Shown in pieces: positions 53,530 through 62,454 of a stretch of DNA of 64,000 nucleotides. This stretch comes from Gilliamella bombi (GTDB lineage Bacteria; Pseudomonadota; Gammaproteobacteria; Enterobacterales; Orbaceae): the NCBI RefSeq assembly GCF_900103255.1, contig NZ_FMWS01000008.1, forward strand, positions 34,683 to 98,682. Reading direction: 5' to 3'. Position 1 is the first letter of the stretch. Each line of letters starts with the position of its first letter. Below the pieces are notes generated by a model. The model made no database searches. It was not told the DNA's origin and worked only from the letters and a program-made list of their open reading frames with translations. The position numbers and the translations under genes were made by a program.

Positions 53530-53554
53530 ACCTGCCTTCTTAAAAGAGGCAGGT
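53530..53554 (+). terminator. Hairpin after the AEC transporter
   Basis: ACCTGCCT (53530-53537) pairs perfectly with AGGCAGGT (53547-53554). The following T content is modest (GTTATACAAATTTTTC), so termination efficiency is uncertain. Confidence 0.65.
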
Positions 53555-53615
53555 GTTATACAAATTTTTCAAAAATTAATTATTCATACTCTAACTATTA
53601 TCGATAAACAAATTT

Positions 53616-54293
53616 TCAGTAAAAATAATCCTCTCCTTGCCATTCTTTTTCAAATTGTTTAACAAACTGAACTAAAAAATGATGTCTTGGCTCGGCTAGC
53701 TTTTTTGCTATGGAGGTATTCATCATATCTTTAAGTAAAAAAAGTTTTTCATAAAAATGATTAATAACGGTATTAGGATGTTTATAATTATTTTCATCCA
53801 ATGAAGTTCGTGGTGAAATATTAGGATCGTACATAATATTATGCTTATTACCGCCATAATAAAAGGTGCGAGCAATACCAATTGCACCCAATGCATCTAA
53901 ACGATCGGCATCTTGTACGATCTGCCCTTCTAGTGATAATTCTTTTTTCTGATTAAGATTTTTTCGATATGACATATTCTCGATGATAGCAAAAATCATC
54001 TTAATTTCGGTGTCGGTAAGTTTTAGAGACGTTAAATAATCACGCAATTCCATTATTGCTTGACTTACATCAGCAACCACTTTTTCATCAATCACATCAT
54101 GTAAATAAGCGCTAACAATCACAATAAAACCGTTCGCTTTTGGTTCATGCTGTAAAATCTTTTTTGCTAACTTTACAACACGTTCAATGTGTGCCATATC
54201 ATGACCTGAAAAATCATTGGATAATTTCTGTTTAACAAAAGATTGTATGGCTTGAATCACACCCTGCTTATGTTTATTTGTTTTATTATTCAT
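53616..54293 (-). CDS. HD domain phosphohydrolase (YedJ-like)
   Basis: A 225-residue HD-superfamily hydrolase. Metal ligands are visible: GHDMAHIERV (His), SAYLHDVID (HD pair) and VQDADRLDALGAIGIAR (Asp). The QDADRLDALGAIG stretch is typical for the YedJ/YpgQ subgroup, which hydrolyses nucleotide or other phosphates; a physiological substrate is not established. The start at 54293 is the only sensible methionine before the N-terminal lysine-rich helix. It lies downstream of the adhesin-like gene on the same strand, 17 bases apart. Confidence 0.85.
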   Translation of the reverse strand: MNNKTNKHKQGVIQAIQSFVKQKLSNDFSGHDMAHIERVVKLAKKILQHEPKANGFIVIVSAYLHDVIDEKVVADVSQAIMELRDYLTSLKLTDTEIKMIFAIIENMSYRKNLNQKKELSLEGQIVQDADRLDALGAIGIARTFYYGGNKHNIMYDPNISPRTSLDENNYKHPNTVINHFYEKLFLLKDMMNTSIAKKLAEPRHHFLVQFVKQFEKEWQGEDYFY

Positions 54294-54310
54294 AATTTTG
54301 TATTGATAAT

Positions 54311-55828
54311 TTAATTAACACAAACTGTGTTTCCATACTGCCAAATGTCAACTGCCCCCATATTGCTGTATATTAAAAGATTATAAAGTTTATTGCCTTG
54401 ATATGTATTTTGAGTCCAATAAACCTCATTACTTTTGAAATTACTACCAGGGTAGCTCTCATTAATGTTAGCATAGTCATAAGTTTCTCCCCATTCTGCC
54501 AATAATCCCCCACCAATACGACGTTGATAATTACTACCCTGACCTGCTAAACCTTGATTCCAATATTGAGAATTAGCATTAGTTAATTGATTAACTGTAG
54601 GTATTTGATAGCCCAACTGATTACAGTATTGTTCAGCCTGAGCATAACTACGATTGCTACCACTATAATCCTTTCTTGCGATAAACCATTTTTTGATGGT
54701 AAAACTATATACTTTATTGGTTTTGGCTTTATCGGAATATAAGATAAAGGTCGTCGGCACTGCGGTTGCTGCCTCGGCAGCGCTAGCCCCCTCTTTGGGT
54801 CCGACTAATCGAATCTTGGCAATACTGCCATTGCCCGTTATAGTTAAATCAATGCCCGATGTTGCTGGTGACTTGTCAAACGTCATATCACTGCCTAAGC
54901 TATCAACCATATCCATGGTAAAAAATAGCCCATATGCCCCCATGGTTGGAAAGTTTGATGCCGGATTATTTAAATCTTGACGTTTAAAACCTTTTGCATC
55001 ATCCCATTGGTTTGGTGGACCTGAATAATTTGACCCACCCCAATTTTTTTTTCGACTATTACTTAAATATAAGTTAGGCTTGGCAGAATAAGTACAAGCG
55101 CCTTTAGGCGGATTTAGGTAATAGGTGGCGCGATTAGCTGCTATCTGAGTTGAATTTGGTTTGCCATAAGCCGTTGATAAAATGCTATTATCACTTTGCA
55201 TTGTTACACTATAGGGCGCATTGCAATCCTGAAAGGTATCATCTAATCCCATTTCGGTACCATTGGCATCTCGACCAATAATAGTTAAATTCCCCGTTGC
55301 GGTAATATCACCATCGCCATCTTTATCAGCCCAAAAACCATTATTATTCAGCAAATCGGTCATTGAAATAGCACTTTGACCCAATGGAATAAGCGTTTTA
55401 ATATCGCTAAGTTTTAAACCATCATGCGGCAATGGTATCGGATTGGCTTTAGTTGAGGGATTGTTTTTTGGTGTTAGCACCTTACCATCAGGTAGCTCAA
55501 TATTTAAAAATCTATCCGTATCCCATGATTGGGTTTTGCCGCCATCAAACGTTAAATAAGGTGCTGAACCCTGTATTTCTTTTACGGTTTTTGCAGACTT
55601 AACTTTAGGTAATACCCCAAATACAAATAAAGGATGACTAATTCCTATACAAAAAAACAGAAATAAAATTGATTTTAAAGTGATGAGTTTTTTTTGCAAC
55701 ATCAACAGTAAATCGCTACAGAAGCATAATCGACATATAACAAAACGAAAATAACTTAATGCTAACTGCTTAATTAACCCACTCTTATTCTTCTTTTTTA
55801 TTCTAACATGTTGTACCTTTGACTTCAT
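54311..55828 (-). CDS. Secreted adhesin-like protein with C-type-lectin-like end
   Basis: A 505-residue exported protein. A ~45-residue basic/hydrophobic N-terminus precedes a signal-like helix (LITLKSILFLFFCIGISHPL), resembling extended signal peptides; AAGGA lies 8 bases before the 55828 start, while an internal Met at 55702 is an alternative. The middle is acidic with a calcium-loop-like segment (DKDGDGDITATGN). The last ~120 residues (ARKDYSGSNRSYAQAEQYC...LAEWGETYDYANI...VYWTQNTY...) resemble DUF1566/C-type-lectin-like domains. From memory the layout resembles C-terminal adhesion modules of enterobacterial inverse autotransporters, but no beta-barrel is present. Its base composition is more GC-rich than its neighbours. 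Confidence 0.6.
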   Translation of the reverse strand: MKSKVQHVRIKKKNKSGLIKQLALSYFRFVICRLCFCSDLLLMLQKKLITLKSILFLFFCIGISHPLFVFGVLPKVKSAKTVKEIQGSAPYLTFDGGKTQSWDTDRFLNIELPDGKVLTPKNNPSTKANPIPLPHDGLKLSDIKTLIPLGQSAISMTDLLNNNGFWADKDGDGDITATGNLTIIGRDANGTEMGLDDTFQDCNAPYSVTMQSDNSILSTAYGKPNSTQIAANRATYYLNPPKGACTYSAKPNLYLSNSRKKNWGGSNYSGPPNQWDDAKGFKRQDLNNPASNFPTMGAYGLFFTMDMVDSLGSDMTFDKSPATSGIDLTITGNGSIAKIRLVGPKEGASAAEAATAVPTTFILYSDKAKTNKVYSFTIKKWFIARKDYSGSNRSYAQAEQYCNQLGYQIPTVNQLTNANSQYWNQGLAGQGSNYQRRIGGGLLAEWGETYDYANINESYPGSNFKSNEVYWTQNTYQGNKLYNLLIYSNMGAVDIWQYGNTVCVN

Positions 55829-56219
55829 GATAATGTTCCTTTACATTAATATCCACATCATACAAATGCTATACCATAACGTTGCTAGCACAATTTCTTG
55901 TCAACTTATCACATCGCATAGTGATTACTTGGTAATGATCGATTTTTGCAAATACATTTTCAACAAAAAATCTAGTTTCACAAATTAAAAATTAAGTCAA
56001 CACGATTATAGCGTAAAGGCTATTTTTTTACATAAAAATTTCAATAAAATAATTGTCTATCACATGTTAAAAGACATTTTCCATCGTCTAGATACAATAT
56101 TAGAAGGTAAAACGTTCTTTCTAGAGTAATCTAATCTTAGGTAAACAAATACACATACAATATTAATAGTAAAATTTCAGTAATTAATGTTTTTTTATTG
56201 TTTCTTTATTTTTTTACGA
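55829..56219. other. Divergent spacer between the adhesin-like gene and mprF
   Basis: About 390 AT-rich bases. Both genes are read outward from it. I see no gene or clear operator apart from the mprF promoter candidate at its right edge. Confidence 0.4.
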
Positions 56220-56248
56220 TTGTTTTCACTAAAATGGAAAGGTAGAAT
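56220..56248 (+). promoter_or_regulatory. Promoter candidate for mprF-virJ
   Basis: TTGTTT (56220-56225) and TAGAAT (56243-56248) are separated by 17 bp and lie 45 bases before the GTG start. Confidence 0.5.
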
Positions 56249-56292
56249 GCGCGAATCAAAATATTATCAAAGCAAATATTGGAGTTGATTAA

Positions 56293-58896
56293 GTGAAAAT
56301 ATCAACGCGTAAAGTTTTGCCTTGGCAGTTAATAGAATACTTCACTCGTTATCGCCAATTTATAGCTCTACTATTTGGTCTATCTATCTTTTTTATAGCA
56401 CTGATTGTGTGTTGGCACTTACTTAAGGCAATTAATGTTAATGAGTTAAAAAGAGCTATTGATCACCTTTCAATGTCTACAATTTTATTTTCGTGTTTAT
56501 CTGCCATTGGTAGTTATTTAATGTTGATCTGCTACGAATGGTCAGCTGCACGTTATGCGGGTGTCAAATTGAAACCCGCAACTATTGTACTGGGCGGAAT
56601 TTGTGCCTCAGCTATTGGTAATGCAATCGGATTGTCGGCATTATCTGGTGGTGCGGTGCGTTGTCGTCTCTATTTTAAACAAGGATTAACAACTATTGAT
56701 GTTGCCAGAATGTCAATTTTTGTTACCTTATCATTAGGATTCACGTTACCACTATTAGCAGCGATTACCGCTTTAATTCATCCCAAAAATACGATGTTAG
56801 CTTTGCATTTATCAGCAAATAGTGTGTGGATAATTGCATGTAGTGTAATTTGCTTTTATGGTGTGCTATTTATCTTTTTGCAAAATAAGCGATTAGCAGA
56901 AAAACCAAATAACAACACCCAATTATATCAATTATTTCGATGGTCTATCCGTCTTCCTAATCTTCGTTTAGCATCTTACCAATTTATTATTACTCTATTT
57001 GATGCCATTTTAGCTGGCGCAGTACTTTATTTTCTTTTACCAAAACACCCTGATTTTGCTACCTTTATTATGATCTATATTCTGGCGTTAGTAGCTGGAG
57101 TATTGAGTCATGTTCCTGGTGGTGTTGGTGTATTTGAAGCCATTATGTTAGCGGCATTTTCATCCGAAATTAATATAGCTTCATTAACCGTTGCATTAAT
57201 CATTTATCGCATTATTTATATTTTAATCCCCCTTATTTTGGCGGCTATTTTGCTTTTAATAAACGAGGGAAAACATTTTTTAACTGCACCTCAAGTTAAA
57301 GAGACAGAAACAGGAATTGCAGCGCCCATCATGGCGGCAGCTGTATTTTTTGCCGGTGTGGTGATGATGTTTTCAAGTGTACTTCCTGGGTTTAATCACC
57401 ATTTAGTCAGCACCTTTATCCCCAGTAAAATAGTCAATATTGCTCATCTAATTGCTAGTTTAATTGGCGTTTTATGCATATTACTTGCAGTAGGAGTAAG
57501 ACGAAGACTCTATTTTGCATGGGGCATTTCGATTATTTTATTATTTTTAGGTAGTATCTGCTCGCTTTTACGCGGATTACATTGGATTGAAGCCAGTGTA
57601 TTATTAATTATAGCAATATTATTAATCCATTTTAAACATGCTTTCTATCGTAAAAGTCGATTAAGCATATTACCTTTTTCAATTAAATCCTTTGTCATCT
57701 GCTTTTGCATTATTGCGCTTTTTGTATGGCTAATTTTATTTATATATCAAGATATTCCTTATAGTCACGATTTATGGTGGCAATTTGAGTTAGACAGCCG
57801 AGTACCGCGTGCTCTTCGTGCCGCTTTAGGCAGTTTTATTTTGTTAAGCTTTATTATGTTGTTTTGGTTATTTCGCCCTGCGCCACCAATTCTAACTCAA
57901 CCAAAACAAAACGAGCTAAATAAAGCCTATCAAATCATTTTAGATTCAAAACAACCTGAAGGTGGGCTTGCCATGAGTGGCGATAAGTCATTACTTTTTA
58001 ATGAATCACAAACAGCTTTTATAATGTATGCCAAACGAGGCAGAAGCATGGTTGCCCTTTATGATCCAATTGGAAACAGTACTGATCGTGCTAGTTTAAT
58101 TTGGACTTTTCGAGATTTGTGTGATCAACATAATCTTCGTCCGGTTTTTTATCAAGTTAAAGCAGCAAATTTACCTTTTTATATGGATATTGGTCTTAGA
58201 ACTATTAAGCTAGGTGAAGAAGCCTTAGTTAATTTAAAACAATTTGATTTAAGCTCAAAAGATTATAAAGATCTTCGCTACACTTGGAATCGTGGTCAAC
58301 GAGATGGTCTATCTTTAGTATTTTATTCTCCAGGCACAGCACCACTTGATGAATTAAAAGCCGTTTCAGATGCGTGGTTAAAAAGCAAGCACGCTAAAGA
58401 AAAGCAATTTTCGTTAGGATCTTTTTCCGAGCAATACTTGAACAATTTCACTATTGCGGCAATAAAATATGAAGGTCGTATTATTGCTTTTGTAAATCTG
58501 CTAGAAACAAATCAAAATTATAGTGCAAGCATTGATTTAATGCGTGTTGTCCAAGATATTCCTAAATTAACTATGGAGTTTTTAATGGTTGGGTTGATTT
58601 TGCATTATCAACAAAAAGATTTTAAATTCTTCAGTTTAGGGATGGTTCCACTTGCAGGTATGCAAAGACGTCGAGGCGCTCCCATGATACAAAGACTAGG
58701 TGCACTAGTTTTTAGACGGGGGGGACGTTTTTATAACTTCCAAGGATTACGTCGCTTTAAAGAGAAGTTTGCAACACACTGGGAGCCACGTTATATGGCT
58801 GCACCAGCAGGACTTGATCCTTTAGTTGCAATCATTGATACCACCATGCTAATTTCAGGTGGAATAACGGGATTAAAAAAGAATAAGAGATCATAA
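56293..58896 (+). CDS. mprF: Phosphatidylglycerol lysyltransferase/flippase MprF
   Basis: An 867-residue protein with a ~14-helix N-terminal flippase (including HVPGGVGVFEAI near residue 273) and a C-terminal aminoacyl-transferase domain from ~530 (RGRSMVALYDPIGN, FSLGSFSEQYLNNF, FFSLGMVPLAG). MprF moves lysine or alanine from tRNA to phosphatidylglycerol and flips the product outward, which lowers surface charge and protects from cationic peptides. GTG start with TTGGAGTT upstream. The next gene begins one base after the stop, and encodes a VirJ/AcvB protein that likely acts on the same lipid. Confidence 0.93.
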   Translation: MKISTRKVLPWQLIEYFTRYRQFIALLFGLSIFFIALIVCWHLLKAINVNELKRAIDHLSMSTILFSCLSAIGSYLMLICYEWSAARYAGVKLKPATIVLGGICASAIGNAIGLSALSGGAVRCRLYFKQGLTTIDVARMSIFVTLSLGFTLPLLAAITALIHPKNTMLALHLSANSVWIIACSVICFYGVLFIFLQNKRLAEKPNNNTQLYQLFRWSIRLPNLRLASYQFIITLFDAILAGAVLYFLLPKHPDFATFIMIYILALVAGVLSHVPGGVGVFEAIMLAAFSSEINIASLTVALIIYRIIYILIPLILAAILLLINEGKHFLTAPQVKETETGIAAPIMAAAVFFAGVVMMFSSVLPGFNHHLVSTFIPSKIVNIAHLIASLIGVLCILLAVGVRRRLYFAWGISIILLFLGSICSLLRGLHWIEASVLLIIAILLIHFKHAFYRKSRLSILPFSIKSFVICFCIIALFVWLILFIYQDIPYSHDLWWQFELDSRVPRALRAALGSFILLSFIMLFWLFRPAPPILTQPKQNELNKAYQIILDSKQPEGGLAMSGDKSLLFNESQTAFIMYAKRGRSMVALYDPIGNSTDRASLIWTFRDLCDQHNLRPVFYQVKAANLPFYMDIGLRTIKLGEEALVNLKQFDLSSKDYKDLRYTWNRGQRDGLSLVFYSPGTAPLDELKAVSDAWLKSKHAKEKQFSLGSFSEQYLNNFTIAAIKYEGRIIAFVNLLETNQNYSASIDLMRVVQDIPKLTMEFLMVGLILHYQQKDFKFFSLGMVPLAGMQRRRGAPMIQRLGALVFRRGGRFYNFQGLRRFKEKFATHWEPRYMAAPAGLDPLVAIIDTTMLISGGITGLKKNKRS

Positions 58897-58897
58897 T

Positions 58898-60178
58898 ATG
58901 AAAAAAATAATACGCTACATTTTGTTGTTAATTGTTATGATACTCATAGTACTAGTAGGATTTGTTGGTTGGTATTTGATAAAAAACCAAGATAGTGCGT
59001 TAGTAAAAACGATAACAATCGAAAATGACTTTTCTATTATATCGGCAAAACCTAAACAAACAGCCGAAGCTGCGGCTATTATTGTCGCAACTAACAACAA
59101 TCATTTTACAGAACAACAACTATTAAACTTATCTGAAAAAATGGGCGCCAAACTAGTTCAGTTTGAATTAAAACCGCAAGCAACTTGTGCTGAGCAAAAA
59201 AATCGCTTTAACCAAGCTGTAAACATATTAGGAGAGTCTAATTTTGCTGTCGCAGGTATGAGAGAAGGTGCCACTTTTGCTTATCGATGGCTAGCAGAAC
59301 AGCAAAGTGATGATGCTAAAGCATTATCAATAGAATTCATATTAGATCATAAAGATTGTGATGATCCATTGCCAAAACAAGCTAACCACGGAACGTGGCA
59401 AGTAATTTGGAATAACCCACCCGAAGAAAATGTTGCCGTATTCCCACGAGAACAGAAAAAGATTGCTGTCACCACAGGAATTGGCGAATACCAAACCTCA
59501 CCTGTTGAGCTTTTAAGTTTGCATTTATCTTCAATTTTATTTGGTGATCACCAACAGCTACCTGTTATTGAATTACCCGCAACGAGTAAAGAAGTTCATC
59601 CTAAAACCGTTACTCTTTATTATTCTGGCGATGGGGGCTGGCGTGACTTAGACAAAGTATCTGCTGAATATATGGCAGCGCATGGTTACCCTGTTGTTGG
59701 TGTCGATGCTTTAAAGCTGTTTTGGCAACACCGTTCTGTTGAGCGTAGTGCAAAAGATCTCGCCTATTTGATGCAACAATATCGCGAAAAATGGGGTACA
59801 ACTCGTTTCGTGCTTACAGGCTATTCATTCGGTGGAGATATTTTACCTGCACTTTATAACCGGTTATCAACTACAGATCAAAATAGTGTTCAAGCGATTG
59901 TGATGATCGCATTTTCAAAAAATGCCAATTTTGAAATTGAAATCAGTGGTTGGCTTGGTCAATCTGGTAATGAAATGAAAACAGGTCCAGAAGTCAATAA
60001 CATACCAGCGAGTAAACTATTTTGTATTTATGGTGAAGAAGAGAAAGACGATACTGGATGCTTACAGCCAGAAATGAAAGGTGAAGCATTCAAATTACCC
60101 GGAGGCCATCATTTTGACGAAGATTATCAGCATTTAGGGCAAATTATCATGGATGCAATCGATAAAAGAACGCAATAA
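58898..60178 (+). CDS. VirJ/AcvB family serine hydrolase
   Basis: A 426-residue protein with an N-terminal transmembrane anchor (IIRYILLLIVMILIVLVGFVGWY) that leaves the bulk in the periplasm. The C-terminal alpha/beta-hydrolase part has its nucleophile at Ser310 in LTGYSFGGDILP, and a His in PGGHHFDEDYQ near 409. In Agrobacterium, AcvB breaks down lysyl-phosphatidylglycerol made by the MprF homologue LpiA. Its place one base after mprF supports the same job, as an off-switch for the modified lipid. The N-terminal half looks like a degenerate duplicate of the same fold. Confidence 0.85.
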   Translation: MKKIIRYILLLIVMILIVLVGFVGWYLIKNQDSALVKTITIENDFSIISAKPKQTAEAAAIIVATNNNHFTEQQLLNLSEKMGAKLVQFELKPQATCAEQKNRFNQAVNILGESNFAVAGMREGATFAYRWLAEQQSDDAKALSIEFILDHKDCDDPLPKQANHGTWQVIWNNPPEENVAVFPREQKKIAVTTGIGEYQTSPVELLSLHLSSILFGDHQQLPVIELPATSKEVHPKTVTLYYSGDGGWRDLDKVSAEYMAAHGYPVVGVDALKLFWQHRSVERSAKDLAYLMQQYREKWGTTRFVLTGYSFGGDILPALYNRLSTTDQNSVQAIVMIAFSKNANFEIEISGWLGQSGNEMKTGPEVNNIPASKLFCIYGEEEKDDTGCLQPEMKGEAFKLPGGHHFDEDYQHLGQIIMDAIDKRTQ

Positions 60179-60216
60179 CTTAATTAACCATCTCAAATAT
60201 AAAAACCGTTTTCAGA

Positions 60217-60247
60217 CCCAAAGCTCTCATGTGCCTTTGGGCTTTTT
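60217..60247 (+). terminator. Intrinsic terminator of mprF-virJ
   Basis: CCCAAAG (60217-60223) pairs with CTTTGGG (60235-60241), followed by CTTTTT. Confidence 0.88.
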
Positions 60248-60264
60248 ATAAGTATTAAAATTAA

Positions 60265-61161
60265 TTAGTTTCTTTTTATGCGAATTTTACCTTCTGACAA
60301 TAACACACCACAAAGCGTAAATAATGTTCCGATAGCAGCAATCCAGGTGAAAGGTTCGTTCAAAATAATAACAGCCGCAATAATAGTAAGAATTGGAACT
60401 AAATATAAATAAATACTAATTTTAACTGCACCAATTAATTTAACAGCATAGTTCCAAGATGAAAAACAAATAGCCGAGGCACCAACACCCAAGAATAAAA
60501 AATTAAAAATGTTAACGGGATCGGTAAAACGTGATAAATTCCAATCAAAGTCGAAGAGAGATAACACAGGAAACATTAACATCAAACCATAAAAAAAGAA
60601 TCGCCTTGTTAACAAAATAGTATTGTAACCATAATTGCTACTTTTTTTAGTTAAAATCGAATAACAAGCCCAAAATAAACAAGCCAACATAGTAAGCAGA
60701 TCACCAAGTGGATTTAACGAAAGCACAAACTTACCATTAAAGCTAATTAGTCCAACACCAATAATTGCAAATAAACAACCAATATAAAAACGTTTAGGTG
60801 GTGTTTCGGTTTTTAAAAAGAAAATAGATAGTATTGCAGTAAATATTGGTGCTAAAGTGGTAATTACTCCAACATTTGAAGCTGTAGTATAAGTTAATGC
60901 AATATTCTCACATAAAAAGTAACAAGTTACACCACACAGCCCTGCACATAAAAACATAAACTCTCGCTTAACCCCCTGCCAAGCCAAAAAGCGCGGTGAT
61001 AAGATCCAAAGGGTTAGATAGCCAAGTCCAAATCGAAAAAACAAGATCTCTATTGGTTTAAAATCCGTCAATAAAACTTTAGTTGCAATAAATGTTGTTC
61101 CCCAAAGAAACACTGTCATTAATGCGATTAAGTGCCCTTGTGTCCTTTTTGAAAATAACAT
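60265..61161 (-). CDS. EamA/DMT family transporter
   Basis: A 298-residue drug/metabolite transporter with ten predicted transmembrane helices in two EamA repeats (about 10-140 and 150-290). GHLIALMTVFLWGTTFIATKVLL is the first repeat signature, and the second contains PLGDLLTMLACLFWACYSILTKK. Substrates of this family include amino acids and other metabolites and cannot be predicted. The start is taken at 61161 (MLFSKRTQG) with AGAGAG just upstream; a longer frame to 61194 adds MRNNYVSREII, which covers that site. Confidence 0.85.
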   Translation of the reverse strand: MLFSKRTQGHLIALMTVFLWGTTFIATKVLLTDFKPIEILFFRFGLGYLTLWILSPRFLAWQGVKREFMFLCAGLCGVTCYFLCENIALTYTTASNVGVITTLAPIFTAILSIFFLKTETPPKRFYIGCLFAIIGVGLISFNGKFVLSLNPLGDLLTMLACLFWACYSILTKKSSNYGYNTILLTRRFFFYGLMLMFPVLSLFDFDWNLSRFTDPVNIFNFLFLGVGASAICFSSWNYAVKLIGAVKISIYLYLVPILTIIAAVIILNEPFTWIAAIGTLFTLCGVLLSEGKIRIKRN

Positions 61162-61453
61162 AATAATCTCTCTGCTCACATAATTATTTCGCAACCAAAG
61201 TACAGCTCATTGCTTAATCTTTTATTTAAAATAGTAGTATTCAAAAAAATTTAAAACAATTTATAAGAAGATTTGATAACGAAAGAAAAGGCGCTATTTA
61301 AATAATTAAAATTCTAGCAATACTAGCTTTCTATACGTATTAGTGCAAATTATATCAAACAAAATAAGCAAAAAAACTAAAGCAAGTAGTTCTTAATAGA
61401 TAATGGAAGAAGAAAGGATTTTACAAAATATGCAAATGGAAAAAATATCAGGC

Positions 61454-61484
61454 AAAAAAAAATCCACTCGAAAACTCGAATGGA
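61454..61484 (-). terminator. Orphan minus-strand intrinsic terminator, possible small RNA end
   Basis: On the minus strand TCCATTCGA-GTTT-TCGAGTGGA forms a 9-bp stem with one G.U pair, followed by nine T. This is a textbook terminator, yet no minus-strand gene lies within the ~480 bases upstream of it. A TTGAAC at minus 61537-61532 with a TATA-like sequence 18-20 bases on could start a short RNA of about 60 bases. Confidence 0.8.
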
Positions 61485-61715
61485 AGGCAAAAAATGAAAA
61501 ACGTAATCTGTTAATATAGACAAACTAAATGGGGAAAAGTTCAATTTAATTTCATATATTTCTTAATATTTAATGATAAAAAGAGTAACACAATGATTTT
61601 TAATATAAATTATTTTTAAATTTTTATAAAAATCATCAATCTTATCCATTTAGTTTAATCAAATTACTAAATGATAATACTGCAAATTTTCCAATTTATC
61701 TGTTATAAGCTGTAT

Positions 61716-61756
61716 TTTTATACTGAAACACATAGTTACCTGAAAGTTTTTAACAA
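61716..61756 (+). repeat. Dispersed ~40-bp repeat, copy 5 (full)
   Basis: TTTTATACTGAAACACATAG followed by TTACCTGAAAGTTTTTAACAA. Nearly identical to the inverted copy at 40721-40764. Confidence 0.85.
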
Positions 61757-61841
61757 ATTTTTAAATCCTCAAATTATGATTGAATTGATATCCTAAAATT
61801 AACAGCGATAGTTATACATTTAATTCTAGTTATGTAGTTGT

Positions 61842-61929
61842 TATAATCACGGAGGGAGTAAAAAATATGTGGGATAAAGAGTTGGAAGAAGCAATTAAAC
61901 AAGCTGGAGTTGTATTGGTGATTATGTAA
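61842..61929 (+). other. Promoter-RBS unit with a 20-codon frame (truncated gene?)
   Basis: An extended -10 (TGT-TATAAT, -10 at 61842-61847) and GGAGGGAG (61851-61858) precede an ATG at 61867. The frame reads MWDKELEEAIKQAGVVLVIM and stops at 61929. The signals are better than those of most genes here, but the peptide is unrecognised. It is either a leader/small protein or the 5' stump of a gene lost next to the IS relic. Confidence 0.4.
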
Positions 61930-61959
61930 AAATAAACAGATTAATCGATTTTAAATGAA

Positions 61960-62285
61960 AGTGGAACAAAAAAGAAGATAAGAGCATAATCGTGAAATGG
62001 TGAGCTCTAACTCGCCATCATCACTTGTATAACGGTTTTTGTGCTATAACCGTTACATGTGTTACTTCTTAGTTTTTTTGTGTTTTTCATGACCTAGATG
62101 CGTGGTTATTTCTTCATTTAATGTGGTATCAATCACTAGTTTGTTCATAAAACACGTTAATTTGCCTAAATCTTTCTACGTTTTTATGCTTTTAGCTAGC
62201 TCGACTGCCATTTGTCTTACTTTTTATTCATTCATTTTATATTTAACTTGTTTTTGCTCATTAGAGTAGTTCAAAATAGGTAAAT
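61960..62285 (-). pseudogene. IS256-family transposase relic, N-terminal part
   Basis: Minus-strand fragments match the start of an IS256/Mutator transposase: DLGKLTCFMNKLVIDTTLNE then EITTHLGHEKHKKTK (compare ...AEMTEHLGYEKH), and after a stop and frame change CNGYSTKTVIQ (compare NGYSxKTV). Stops interrupt it repeatedly. The rest of the transposase is absent. The other relic at 45.5-46.0 kb holds the complementary C-terminal part on the same strand. Confidence 0.78.
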
Positions 62286-62454
62286 TCACAAATTCATTTG
62301 CAGGGTCAATTCAGAAAGATGTTTATAATCAATTAATTTTAAATGATATTTTATTTTTTATTTGTTTGGACATTTATTTTTGTAAATTGTAGTTTCAGTT
62401 ACATAGAAATGTGATAATGTACGCTAGTTTATTTCATTATTCACAGTATCTAAA

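Larger units (their letters stand above)
61195..62454. other. Gene-poor scar between the EamA transporter and the acyltransferase
   Basis: About 1.26 kb with no intact gene. It contains, in order, an orphan minus-strand terminator (61454-61484), repeat copy 5 (61716-61756), a 20-codon frame with a strong ribosome binding site (61867-61929) and an IS256-family relic (61960-62285). The remainder is very AT-rich. It looks like an old insertion/deletion hot spot. Confidence 0.6.
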
